A DNA stretch of 7,501 nt from an uncultured Campylobacter sp. (lineage in GTDB: Bacteria > Campylobacterota > Campylobacteria > Campylobacterales > Campylobacteraceae), in NCBI RefSeq assembly GCF_938045225.1, contig NZ_CALINL010000001.1, positions 1 to 7,501 on the forward strand, written 5' to 3'. Shown here one piece after another: positions 1 through 6,875 of the stretch (the stretch's first letter is position 1; each line of letters opens with the position of its first letter). Below the pieces are notes generated by a model that saw only the letters and a list, made by a program, of their open reading frames with translations, ran no database searches and was not told the DNA's origin. Position numbers and translations under genes: made by a program.

Positions 1-254
1 GTAGCCCAGCGCGTGTGCCCGATCGCGACGCCCTCGCCGCTAGAGCTAAAGCCATCTGATTTTTTGGCTAAATTTTCAAGCTTGCCGATGGCTTTGAAAA
101 AGGCGATTTCCTGCGTGCATTTGTCGCAACCGCCATCCAGGCTCATCACCGCCATGCCTGCGCTATCGTAGCCGCGGTACTCAAGCTCTTTTAATCCGTT
201 TAAAATAAACTCTCTTTTTTCTCTATTGCCGACGTAACCGACGATTCCGCACAT
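1..254 (-). CDS. glmS: Glutamine--fructose-6-phosphate aminotransferase, N-terminal part (cut by the left edge)
   Basis: GlmS is the cytoplasmic enzyme that makes glucosamine-6-phosphate from fructose-6-phosphate and glutamine, the first committed step toward UDP-GlcNAc for peptidoglycan and lipooligosaccharide. Only the first 84 codons and two bases of the next are here, all from the class II glutamine amidotransferase domain. The protein starts MCGIVGYVGNRE, so Cys2, the N-terminal nucleophile after Met removal, is present. The family motif LEYRGYDSAGMAV follows at about residues 24-36, and IGHTRWAT at about 78-85 matches the conserved GHTRWATHG block. The isomerase domains lie outside the window. 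The ATG is fixed by the need for Cys at position 2. It sits two bases after the TAA of the GlnD-like gene, so the two are probably co-transcribed and may be translationally coupled; no strong Shine-Dalgarno sequence is visible. Identity is secure despite truncation. Confidence 0.95.
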   Translation of the reverse strand, partial: MCGIVGYVGNREKREFILNGLKELEYRGYDSAGMAVMSLDGGCDKCTQEIAFFKAIGKLENLAKKSDGFSSSGEGVAIGHTRWA

Positions 255-256
255 GT

Positions 257-2713
257 TTACTCGCTTTCTAATAATTTTAAAATTTCGCCCAAATCCACGT
301 CCTCGCGCTTTTCGATAAGCAGCAAATTTCGCGTCCTGTTTTTTACGGTTTGGATTCTGGCGTTGGCTATTTTTACATCAAATTCCTTAAAAACTCCCAA
401 TACGTAAGCCATCAGTCCGCGCTGATCTTTTGCATTTATGCCCAGCTTTGCGTACTCTTGCGAGTGGTTCGCGTCGAAATTTAGCTCGCCTTTTAGTATT
501 GTCGGGCGATTTATCTGCGCTGAGGCGCCGCTTTTTAGCGAGATCTCGATGAGGTTTTTTAGAGTTTCTAGCTCGCTTGATTTTACGTTTTTGTTAAACT
601 CTAGCTTGACGTAAAATTTACCGTCAAACAGCTCGAAAATCTCCATAAAACCAAGGTCAAGATGCGCCAGAGCCGAGAGCAAAACGGCTAAATTTGGATA
701 GTTTTGCGCGTAAATTTCGATGCTCAGGCTTTGGTGATTTTGTACTTGCACGCTTAGTTTATCGGCGTTTTGTGCGGCCCAGGCGATGCCGATGATATCT
801 GCTGGTTGGTATTTAGCAAAGAGCAAATTTGACCTGATAGCGAAGATTTTTTCTTTCAAATTTTCGCTTAAGGCGGCAAATTTGGCGTTTCGCCTGATGC
901 TAAGCTCCTTTTTTACGCGCCTTGAAGCTTCATCGAGCAGATTTTCATCCTCAAAGCTTTGCAAACAAATGCCGTAAAGCTCGCGCAAAAGTCGCGCCAG
1001 ATAGGGCGTATAGAGCTTTTCATCCGTCGCGTTTATCACGCAGTAGGCGACGATATAGGAGAGTTTTAGGGTTTGCGGGTCGCCTAGTTTTGAGATAAAG
1101 CTAAAAATCGTGCGCTGATCGTAGATATCCTCGCGGTTTGCCACGTCGTTCATCAGCGTGTGGTAGCGTACGAGCGTAACGCCGATATTTACGGATTTTG
1201 CGCTCAAATTTAACTTGCTAGCGTAGGCGCGGAAAATATTTGAACCCACGACCGAGTGATCGCCGCCTAGACCCTTGCCCGCGTCATGTAGCAGCAATGC
1301 TAGCTTTAGCAGCGTGCGCCCCTCGATGCAAAGCTCGTCGTAGAGCGATTTTACGAATTTATCTTTGATATTTTCGGCAAATTTGACGCTTAAAACGCAG
1401 TGCTCGCCGACGCTAAATTTATGATAGCCGTCAAATTCGGCCAAATTTACGGCATGCTCGAGCGGCTTAACCAAAACGGGCAAAATCTCCGCGTCCAAAA
1501 GCGCTTTGATGATGCAGTGAGCGTGATTTCGCATCAAAATTTTTCTAAAAAGCGCGAGCGAATCCTCGGCGTCCTCTTTGCTGATTTGCGCGCGTTTAAG
1601 GTAAAAGATCGTACCGACGTCAAATTTATACTCCGCATCGCCGAGAGCCAAAAGCTGCTTTAGCACGGCATTTAGAGGGCGAGGGCGGACGTGGAGTGGG
1701 ACATAAATGGTATTTTCAAACCTATAAAATCCGTTTTTTAGCCGCGCAGCTCGTAGCTGGCTAAATTTAATACCGCTTGTAAATTTGCTCCTATAAAAGC
1801 TAGAAACCAGATAGCGCGAGAAAACGGCGACCGAGTGCATGCAGAAAAAGAGCTTTTGCGAGATGACGCTGCTGTTTTCTTGCGTTTTTTTGGACTTGGT
1901 TTGCATGAGCGCGGTGATCTCGTTTAGCTTAGCCGGGGCGAAAACGTCCGAGCCTAGGGTTAAATTTTGCGCCGATTTTACGCAGAGGATAAAATCAGTC
2001 GCCAAATTTAGCGCGCTAAGCTCCTTTTCGTCGATAAATTTTAGAGCCTGCGAGCGCATGCTGATCTCGTTTTCAAAGCCGTTTAGGGCGCAGTTTAGGT
2101 AGTAGATGTCGTTCGTGCCGCCTAGATCGTTTTTTAGATCGGGCTCTTGCTTTATGTTTGGGATATCGTTAAAGGCGCCCAAATTTTTGGCGTAAAATTT
2201 GAGATTTTCCTGCGCGTTAAACTCGCGAGTTTTGTAAATCTCCGATCTAGCGGCCTTATAAAGGGTCCGCGAGCCGCAGATATAGCGGATGCGGCTAAAT
2301 GCGGCCTTTGCTTTGTGGTCGTTTTTGTGCGCTTCGAAAATCTCGTCCAGCTCGCAAATTTTGATATTTAGCTTTAAATTTGAGCTCTCAAGCGCCGCGA
2401 CTAGCTTTTTTAGGATAAATTTGACGTTAAAGCCCGCGTTTTCTTTAAAGACGAGTAAAATTTCTAAAACCGAGCTCGTGGAGATGAGGTTGTCTGCGTA
2501 CTTTTCGGTAGCGATGACGCAAAACGGTATAAAATCTACATCTGGGTTAAAGTCTGCGAAAATCTCGTCCAAAACCCGCGCGCATAGAGCTTTTATTAGC
2601 TCGTCGCTTTGCTTTGCGATGAAATTTGCAAAGCCCTTGCCTTGAAGCTTTTTTAGCTGCGAGGCTAAATTTGCGCCTCCTAAAACGCCGTTTAAATTTC
2701 CTTTTAAAGCCAC
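257..2713 (-). CDS. GlnD-like protein: degenerate nucleotidyltransferase region, HD domain and two ACT domains
   Basis: The 818-residue protein has the layout of GlnD, the PII uridylyltransferase/uridylyl-removing enzyme (E. coli GlnD is about 890 residues). Residues about 60-90 correspond to the nucleotidyltransferase core, but the GGYGRGE...DID signature is not there: the aligned stretch reads ATEKYAD...VLE. The next block, EPDLKNDLGGTNDI (190-203), matches the GlnD EPxxKxxxGGLRD motif. An HD domain follows with H438 and H476-D477 (LLLHDAGKGLGGDHS) and RYHTLMND near 516-523; the final metal-ligand Asp appears to be V559. Two ACT-like regions lie at about 652-705 and 755-803 (DQRGLMAYVLGVF). 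The start is GTG, the first possible start after an in-frame TAA two codons upstream, with GGCGG before it. The membership is clear, but sensing glutamine and modifying PII is doubtful with these residues lost. It may be a regulatory HD/ACT protein. It is the likely first gene of a unit with glmS. Confidence 0.8.
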   Translation of the reverse strand: MALKGNLNGVLGGANLASQLKKLQGKGFANFIAKQSDELIKALCARVLDEIFADFNPDVDFIPFCVIATEKYADNLISTSSVLEILLVFKENAGFNVKFILKKLVAALESSNLKLNIKICELDEIFEAHKNDHKAKAAFSRIRYICGSRTLYKAARSEIYKTREFNAQENLKFYAKNLGAFNDIPNIKQEPDLKNDLGGTNDIYYLNCALNGFENEISMRSQALKFIDEKELSALNLATDFILCVKSAQNLTLGSDVFAPAKLNEITALMQTKSKKTQENSSVISQKLFFCMHSVAVFSRYLVSSFYRSKFTSGIKFSQLRAARLKNGFYRFENTIYVPLHVRPRPLNAVLKQLLALGDAEYKFDVGTIFYLKRAQISKEDAEDSLALFRKILMRNHAHCIIKALLDAEILPVLVKPLEHAVNLAEFDGYHKFSVGEHCVLSVKFAENIKDKFVKSLYDELCIEGRTLLKLALLLHDAGKGLGGDHSVVGSNIFRAYASKLNLSAKSVNIGVTLVRYHTLMNDVANREDIYDQRTIFSFISKLGDPQTLKLSYIVAYCVINATDEKLYTPYLARLLRELYGICLQSFEDENLLDEASRRVKKELSIRRNAKFAALSENLKEKIFAIRSNLLFAKYQPADIIGIAWAAQNADKLSVQVQNHQSLSIEIYAQNYPNLAVLLSALAHLDLGFMEIFELFDGKFYVKLEFNKNVKSSELETLKNLIEISLKSGASAQINRPTILKGELNFDANHSQEYAKLGINAKDQRGLMAYVLGVFKEFDVKIANARIQTVKNRTRNLLLIEKREDVDLGEILKLLESE

Positions 2714-2738
2714 TTTTTACCGCCGTCTTTTTGTGTAA

Positions 2739-2768
2739 ATTTTATCCGATGATACTAAAATTTTGCAA
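2739..2768 (-). promoter_or_regulatory. Candidate promoter of the GlnD-like gene and glmS
   Basis: On the minus strand a TAAAAT hexamer (2744-2739) lies 25 bases upstream of the GTG start. Eighteen bases further upstream is TTGCAA (2768-2763), which matches four of six bases of TTGACA. The predicted leader would be roughly 20 bases long. Campylobacter promoters depend mostly on the -10 box, and TAAAAT is common by chance in this AT-rich spacer, so this is only a plausible candidate. Confidence 0.3.
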
Positions 2769-2770
2769 AA
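2761..2770. repeat. Perfect 10-base palindrome between the divergent promoters
   Basis: TTTTGCAAAA is its own reverse complement. It falls in the middle of the 111-base divergent spacer, over the positions where the -35 regions of both proposed promoters would sit. A shorter palindrome, AAAGCTTT (2773-2780), lies just beside it. It could be an operator for a shared regulator, or simply what A and T tracts give by chance; the sequence alone does not decide. Confidence 0.35.
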
Positions 2771-2793
2771 ACAAAGCTTTTTTAACATATAAT
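2763..2793 (+). promoter_or_regulatory. Probable sigma-70 promoter of the mqnE operon
   Basis: A perfect TATAAT is at 2788-2793, 31 bases before the TTG start of mqnE, giving a leader of about 25 bases. Upstream is TTGCAA (2763-2768) at a long spacing of 19, plus T-rich sequence of the kind often found before Campylobacter -10 boxes, where the -35 is poorly conserved. This is the best promoter-like site in the spacer and the only one clearly placed to drive the five plus-strand genes. Confidence 0.5.
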
Positions 2794-2824
2794 CGCCGTT
2801 TAATATCTATTTTCGGAATAAAAT

Positions 2825-3895
2825 TTGACAAATTTAATAGAAAAACTCCAAAGCGGCGAACGTCTGGACGCGGACGAATGCGCAGGCTTGTATGACCTAG
2901 ACCTTTTTACGCTGGGTAAATTCGCAAACGCCAAACGGCGAAAACTGCACGGCAAAAAAGTATTTTTTAACGTAAATCGGCATATAAATCCGACAAACAT
3001 CTGCGCGGACGTGTGTAAATTTTGCGCGTTTTCGGCAAATCGCAAAAACCCAAACCCATATACGATGAGTCACGAAGAGATCCTAAAAATCGTCGAAAAA
3101 AGCGTCGCCGGCGGCGCAAAAGAGATACATATCGTCTCGGCGCATAATCCCGAAACTTCGTGGCAGTGGTATTTGGAAATTTTTAAAAAAATAAAAGAAA
3201 AATACCCGCAAATCCACGTCAAAGCTCTAACTGCGGCGGAGGTTGATTTCCTCTCGCGAAAACACGGTCTTAGCTATGAAGAAGTCGTAGAAAAGATGCT
3301 CGAATACGGCGTGGACTCAATGCCCGGCGGCGGAGCGGAGATCTTTGACGAAGAGGTTAGGCGTAAAATCTGTAAAGGCAAGGTGAGCTCGGAAAACTGG
3401 CTCAAAATCCACCGCCTTTGGCACGAAAAAGGTAGGGAAAGTAACGCTACTATGCTGTTTGGCCACGTAGAAAGCAGGCAAAACCGCATAGATCATATGC
3501 TGAGGATTCGCGATTTACAGGACAAAACGGGCGGATTTAACGCCTTTATCCCGCTTGTTTATCAGCGCGACAACAACTATCTAAAGGTGGAAAACTATCC
3601 CGGCTCGGCCGAAATTTTAAAGACCTTTGCTATCTCGCGTCTGGTGCTCGATAACGTCGCGCACATAAAGGCGTACTGGGCGACATCGACTATAAATTTG
3701 GCCATGGTCGCACAGGAATTCGGCGCTGATGATCTAGACGGCACGATAGAAAAAGAGAGCATCCAAAGCGCGGCCGGTGCGAAATCGGCAAGCGGTATGA
3801 GTCTTAGAAATTTTACCGATCTCATTCAGACTTCGGGCTTTGTCCCCGTCGAGCGAGATAGCTTGTATAACGAACTAAAAATTTACGATAACTAA
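2825..3895 (+). CDS. mqnE: Aminofutalosine synthase (radical SAM), menaquinone biosynthesis
   Basis: MqnE joins 3-[(1-carboxyvinyl)oxy]benzoate to the adenosyl part of SAM to give 6-amino-6-deoxyfutalosine, the second step of the futalosine route to menaquinone, in the cytoplasm. The 356-residue protein has the radical SAM cysteines C60, C64 and C67 in CADVCKFC, then the family blocks KALTAAEVDF (133-142), DSMPGGGAEIF (164-174), SNATMLFGHVE (206-216), GGFNAFIPL (236-244), HIKAYW (280-285), FGADDLDGT (299-307) and PVERDSLY (341-348). The related MqnC shares PGGGAEI, but the NATMLFGH and FGADDLDGT context fits MqnE better. The start is TTG: an in-frame TAA lies at 2819-2821 and the next ATG is residue 81, after the catalytic cysteines. 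GGA at 2815-2817 is a modest ribosome site. It heads a tightly spaced plus-strand cluster, with purine transport and salvage genes directly after it. Confidence 0.92.
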   Translation: MTNLIEKLQSGERLDADECAGLYDLDLFTLGKFANAKRRKLHGKKVFFNVNRHINPTNICADVCKFCAFSANRKNPNPYTMSHEEILKIVEKSVAGGAKEIHIVSAHNPETSWQWYLEIFKKIKEKYPQIHVKALTAAEVDFLSRKHGLSYEEVVEKMLEYGVDSMPGGGAEIFDEEVRRKICKGKVSSENWLKIHRLWHEKGRESNATMLFGHVESRQNRIDHMLRIRDLQDKTGGFNAFIPLVYQRDNNYLKVENYPGSAEILKTFAISRLVLDNVAHIKAYWATSTINLAMVAQEFGADDLDGTIEKESIQSAAGAKSASGMSLRNFTDLIQTSGFVPVERDSLYNELKIYDN

Positions 3896-3904
3896 GGGGG
3901 CGGA
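3896..3904 (+). promoter_or_regulatory. Ribosome binding site that fixes the TTG start of the purine permease
   Basis: GGGGGCGGA follows directly after the mqnE stop codon and lies just before TTG at 3906. The next in-frame Met codons (residues 27-28) are inside the first membrane segment, so this purine-rich run supports the TTG start and coupling to mqnE translation. Confidence 0.5.
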
Positions 3905-3905
3905 A

Positions 3906-5198
3906 TTGGATTTTTTTAAACTAAAGCAAAACGGCACTAGCGTAAAGACCGAGTTTAGCGCGGGACTCACGACCTTTTTAACGATGATGTATATCGTGCC
4001 GGTAAACGCGATAATCATGAGCAAAACTGGCATGCCTATGGATGCGCTCATCACGGCTACGGCGCTCATCACCGTGATCGCTACCGTGCTAAACGGCCTG
4101 TGGGCGAACACGCCGGTGGCCATGAGCGTGGGAATGGGACTAAACGCGTATTTTACATTTGGCCTCGTGCTTGGTATGCAGATACCGTGGCAGACGGCTC
4201 TGGGCGTGGTTTTCATCTCGGGTATAATTTTCGTCGTGCTATCTTTTACAAATTTTAGAATCTGGGTCTTAAAATCAATCCCCGATGACGTCAGACGCTC
4301 GATAAGCGCGGGCATAGGCGCCTTTATCGCCTTTGTGGGGCTTCAGCAAATGGGCGTAGTCGTAAATAACGACGCCGTGCTGGTCGGACTTGGAAATTTA
4401 AAAGATCCAAACGTTATTTTGGGCTTTGTGGGGCTATTTTTCGTTATACTTTTTTGGGCGTGGAAAGTTAAGGGTGCCTTTATCATCGCGGTATTTACGA
4501 CCTCGGTGATCGCTTGGATTTTCGGTATCGCGCCCTATCCGAAGGAATTTATCTCGCTACCGGCTTCGATCTCGCCGATATTTTTAGAGCTTGACATCAT
4601 GGGCGCGCTATCTTTCGCGCTGCTTCCGGTGATCGTTACATTTTTCGTAACCGATCTTTTCGACTCTATCGGCACGCTAGCTGGCGTGGGAAATAGGGCG
4701 GGAATCTTTGACGAGAGCAACCAAAAAGGCGTCGAAAAACTAGAAAAAACCCTCGAAGCCGACGCGGTAGCTACGGTAGCCGGCTCATTAGTAGGCGTTA
4801 GCACTACGACGTCATTTGCCGAGAGCGCTAGCGGTGTAGAAGAGGGCGGCAAAACGGGACTAACGGCGGTGTTTTGCGGACTATTTTTCGTACTTACGAT
4901 TTTTATGTTGCCGCTTTTTAAAGCGATACCTTCAAACGCGATATATCCGATACTGGTGATGGTGGGCGTGCTGATGTTTAGCGAGCTTGGAAATATAAAT
5001 TTTAAAGATCCGGCCATCGCTATCTCGACGTTTTTGATAGTTATTTTGATGCCGCTTACGTACTCGATCACGACGGGACTTTCGTTTGGATTTATGGCGT
5101 ATCTGCTGGTTCGTATTATGAGACGCGAGTGGGAATACGTAAATATCGGCGTCATCGTGCTTGCGCTTATTAGTTTTATTGTATTTTTAGTGCATTAA
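3906..5198 (+). CDS. NCS2-family purine base permease (AzgA/PbuG type)
   Basis: This is a 430-residue inner-membrane proton symporter of the adenine/guanine/hypoxanthine branch (COG2252 type) of the nucleobase:cation symporter-2 family. Signature blocks are NTPVAMSVGMGLNAYF (68-83), LFDSIGTLAGV (251-261) and TTSFAESASGVEEGGKTGL (301-319), the last two corresponding to the substrate and cation site helices of the fold. About a dozen or more hydrophobic segments run through the chain, and the length is usual for bacterial members (about 430-450). The start is TTG with a strong purine run before it, 10 bases after mqnE. The phosphoribosyltransferase gene begins 9 bases after its stop, which fits uptake of a free base followed by conversion to the nucleotide. 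Which base is carried cannot be told from sequence. No gene symbol is given because azgA, pbuG and purP homologues are not separable by eye. Confidence 0.9.
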   Translation: MDFFKLKQNGTSVKTEFSAGLTTFLTMMYIVPVNAIIMSKTGMPMDALITATALITVIATVLNGLWANTPVAMSVGMGLNAYFTFGLVLGMQIPWQTALGVVFISGIIFVVLSFTNFRIWVLKSIPDDVRRSISAGIGAFIAFVGLQQMGVVVNNDAVLVGLGNLKDPNVILGFVGLFFVILFWAWKVKGAFIIAVFTTSVIAWIFGIAPYPKEFISLPASISPIFLELDIMGALSFALLPVIVTFFVTDLFDSIGTLAGVGNRAGIFDESNQKGVEKLEKTLEADAVATVAGSLVGVSTTTSFAESASGVEEGGKTGLTAVFCGLFFVLTIFMLPLFKAIPSNAIYPILVMVGVLMFSELGNINFKDPAIAISTFLIVILMPLTYSITTGLSFGFMAYLLVRIMRREWEYVNIGVIVLALISFIVFLVH

Positions 5199-5207
5199 GG
5201 AGAAAGT

Positions 5208-5648
5208 ATGCTAAAGTATCCATTTGAGGAATTTCATAAAGACGTAAAAATAATGGCGCAAGATATCAAAGAAAACTTTGAGCCCGAGGTGATTTTGGCA
5301 ATCGCCCGCGGCGGGCTTACTTTGGGGCATTTTTTGGCGAGCTTGCTAAATAACCGCAATCTTTTTACGCTAAACTCAATCCACTACGAAGAGACTCAAA
5401 AGCTCGACACTATCGATGTATTTAACATCCCTGACTTATCTAAATTTAATAAAATCTTGATAGTGGACGATATGATCGATACGGGCGAGAGCATGGTAGC
5501 CATAAAACAAGAGCTTTTAAAGCGCTTCCCGCATATCGAGCTAAAGATCGCGACTATCTTTTATAAACGCAAAGCTCTTTTGTTGCCTGATTTTACAGTA
5601 AGAGAGGCGCACGAGTGGATAGAGTTTTTCTGGGAAGAGCAAATTTAA
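5208..5648 (+). CDS. Purine-type phosphoribosyltransferase (xanthine/guanine/hypoxanthine PRTase-like)
   Basis: This is a small cytoplasmic type I phosphoribosyltransferase of 146 residues, close to the size of E. coli Gpt (152). It would turn a free base and PRPP into a nucleoside monophosphate. ARGGL (33-37) is the usual first PRPP loop region after the first strand, and ILIVDDMIDTGES (83-95) is the 13-residue PRPP-binding motif with its paired acidic residues. The C-terminal HEWIEFFWE (135-143) resembles the W-V-x-F-P-W-E tail of xanthine/hypoxanthine enzymes, which favours an oxopurine over adenine. AAGGAG at 5197-5202 lies five bases from the ATG and is the best ribosome site in the window; it overlaps the permease stop. 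The neighbouring permease supports purine salvage. ComF-like or regulatory PRTases are less likely given the intact motif and short length. Exact base specificity is not settled. Confidence 0.85.
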   Translation: MLKYPFEEFHKDVKIMAQDIKENFEPEVILAIARGGLTLGHFLASLLNNRNLFTLNSIHYEETQKLDTIDVFNIPDLSKFNKILIVDDMIDTGESMVAIKQELLKRFPHIELKIATIFYKRKALLLPDFTVREAHEWIEFFWEEQI

Positions 5649-5663
5649 GTCCAAATTTTAGCC

Positions 5664-6863
5664 ATGTTGCGCTCGGAAACATTTTTACTTTTTATCATCT
5701 GCCTTATAGATTTTTGCTTTTTGTCGTACGCGATTAGCACGCTTAGCATTAGCTACTACGAGGCGGATGCGTTTTATAGCTCGCCTAAAATTTCAGCCGT
5801 TTTGGCTAGAGCTTCGGTTGAGATTTTCGGACAAAACGACTATGCCTTGCGCCTTCCTTTCGTTATTTGCCACATTTTTAGCGTCGCGCTACTCTACAAG
5901 GTATCAAAGCAAATTTTAAAACGCAAATTTGACCGAGTAGTAAGCGCAGTCGTGTTTATACTGCTTCCTGCGACGATGGCGTCGGCGATCTTGGTAAACG
6001 ACGCCGGCATCATAATCGCGCTCTCGCTTTTGAGCATTTATCTCTATCAACTACGCAAAATGCTCGCTTTTTACGCGCTTTTGTGTGTTCTGCCTTTTGT
6101 TAGCGGCGCGTTTTTGGTTTATTTTTCGGCGATTTTTATTTTCGGAGTTTATAGACGCGACGCTAGGATGGCGTGGACCTCGGCGCTGCTTTTCGCGCTT
6201 TGTTTCTATCTTTACGGATTTAACTCCGGCGGCAAGCCTAGCGGCCATTTGCTTGATACTGTGAGCATTTTTGCCGCCGCATTTTCGCCTTTTATTTTCG
6301 TCTATTTCGTCTATGCTATGTATAGAATTTGGATAAAAGAGGCCAAAAATTTGCTCTGGTTCGTCTGCATAACGGCATTTTTGTTTTGCTTGGTTTTATC
6401 GATCAGACAGCGGCTTGAGCTCGAAAACTACCTGCCTTTTTGCGTTATTTCCGTGCCGATTTTGGTTCGGGTATTTTTTAGCTCGTACCGCGTAAGATTG
6501 CCGATATTTAGACGCGGATATAAAATTTTAGCTTCTTTTGCGGCGGCTTCTTTGCTTGCCGGATTTTTATTTGTGCTTTTTAACGAAACGCTTTATGGTG
6601 CGTTAAAAGACCCTACAAGACATTTTGTTTATAGATACCATATAGCAAAAGAGCTTGCAAAAGAGCTAAAAAATGAGGGCGTAGAAAAAATTTTCACGGA
6701 CGATAAAAAGCTAGATTTGAGACTTAAATTTTACGGCATAGATACGCGGCCGGACGCAAATTTGCGATTAGCAATTTTGGACCAGAAAGATAATTATGGT
6801 AATATAGCGGTCTATAAATTCGGCGTAAAAATCGCAAATTTTAAAATTATAAAAGATGATTAG
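5664..6863 (+). CDS. Multi-pass membrane glycosyltransferase, GT39/ArnT-like (GT-C fold)
   Basis: This 399-residue protein looks like a GT-C glycosyltransferase, which moves a sugar from a polyprenyl-phosphate donor onto a lipid, glycan or protein on the periplasmic side. I see about ten hydrophobic segments, at roughly residues 5-25, 64-80, 92-111, 114-130, 133-162, 170-185, 199-222, 229-247, 257-272 and 286-306, then a soluble tail of about 90 residues. After the first segment YYEADAFYSS (31-40) holds the acidic residues expected in the first periplasmic loop (family form is often DEAYY), followed by NDYALRLPFVICHIFSVALLY-like sequence typical of GT39/ArnT proteins. VNDAG (111-115) matches the conserved 'tDaP' spot of the third loop. 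It is shorter than E. coli ArnT (about 550). The ATG is the only reasonable start, because the previous gene's stop is in the same frame 18 bases upstream; no Shine-Dalgarno is visible. Acceptor and donor are unknown. Confidence 0.65.
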   Translation: MLRSETFLLFIICLIDFCFLSYAISTLSISYYEADAFYSSPKISAVLARASVEIFGQNDYALRLPFVICHIFSVALLYKVSKQILKRKFDRVVSAVVFILLPATMASAILVNDAGIIIALSLLSIYLYQLRKMLAFYALLCVLPFVSGAFLVYFSAIFIFGVYRRDARMAWTSALLFALCFYLYGFNSGGKPSGHLLDTVSIFAAAFSPFIFVYFVYAMYRIWIKEAKNLLWFVCITAFLFCLVLSIRQRLELENYLPFCVISVPILVRVFFSSYRVRLPIFRRGYKILASFAAASLLAGFLFVLFNETLYGALKDPTRHFVYRYHIAKELAKELKNEGVEKIFTDDKKLDLRLKFYGIDTRPDANLRLAILDQKDNYGNIAVYKFGVKIANFKIIKDD

Positions 6864-6875
6864 GGGATAAATTTG

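Noticed and set aside
786..2645. Several plus-strand open frames of 60-120 codons opposite the GlnD-like gene
   Set aside because: They lie wholly antisense to a convincing long gene, have no recognisable domains or ribosome sites, and are low-complexity Ser/Phe/Ala-rich as expected for shadow frames.
2773..2820. A/T-rich stretch considered as a rho-independent terminator or riboswitch
   Set aside because: AAAGCTTT is too short and lacks a GC stem; the expected leader is only about 25 bases, too short for an aptamer.
2800..3045. Minus-strand open frame crossing the start of mqnE
   Set aside because: It overlaps the mqnE radical SAM region and the promoter spacer, shows no family resemblance, and lacks a plausible ribosome site.
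2825..3895. Assigning this radical SAM gene as mqnC or a cofF/ThiH-like enzyme
   Set aside because: The PGGGAEI motif is shared, but the NATMLFGHVE, HIKAYW and FGADDLDGT blocks in this order fit aminofutalosine synthase MqnE best.
4535..5155. Minus-strand open frame of 206 codons opposite the purine permease
   Set aside because: It is entirely antisense to well-conserved permease motifs, and its Ser/Thr/Ile/Pro-rich composition is the mirror of membrane-protein codons rather than a real protein.
6051..6248. Minus-strand open frame of 65 codons inside the glycosyltransferase gene
   Set aside because: A Lys/Arg-rich shadow of membrane-segment codons with no independent support.
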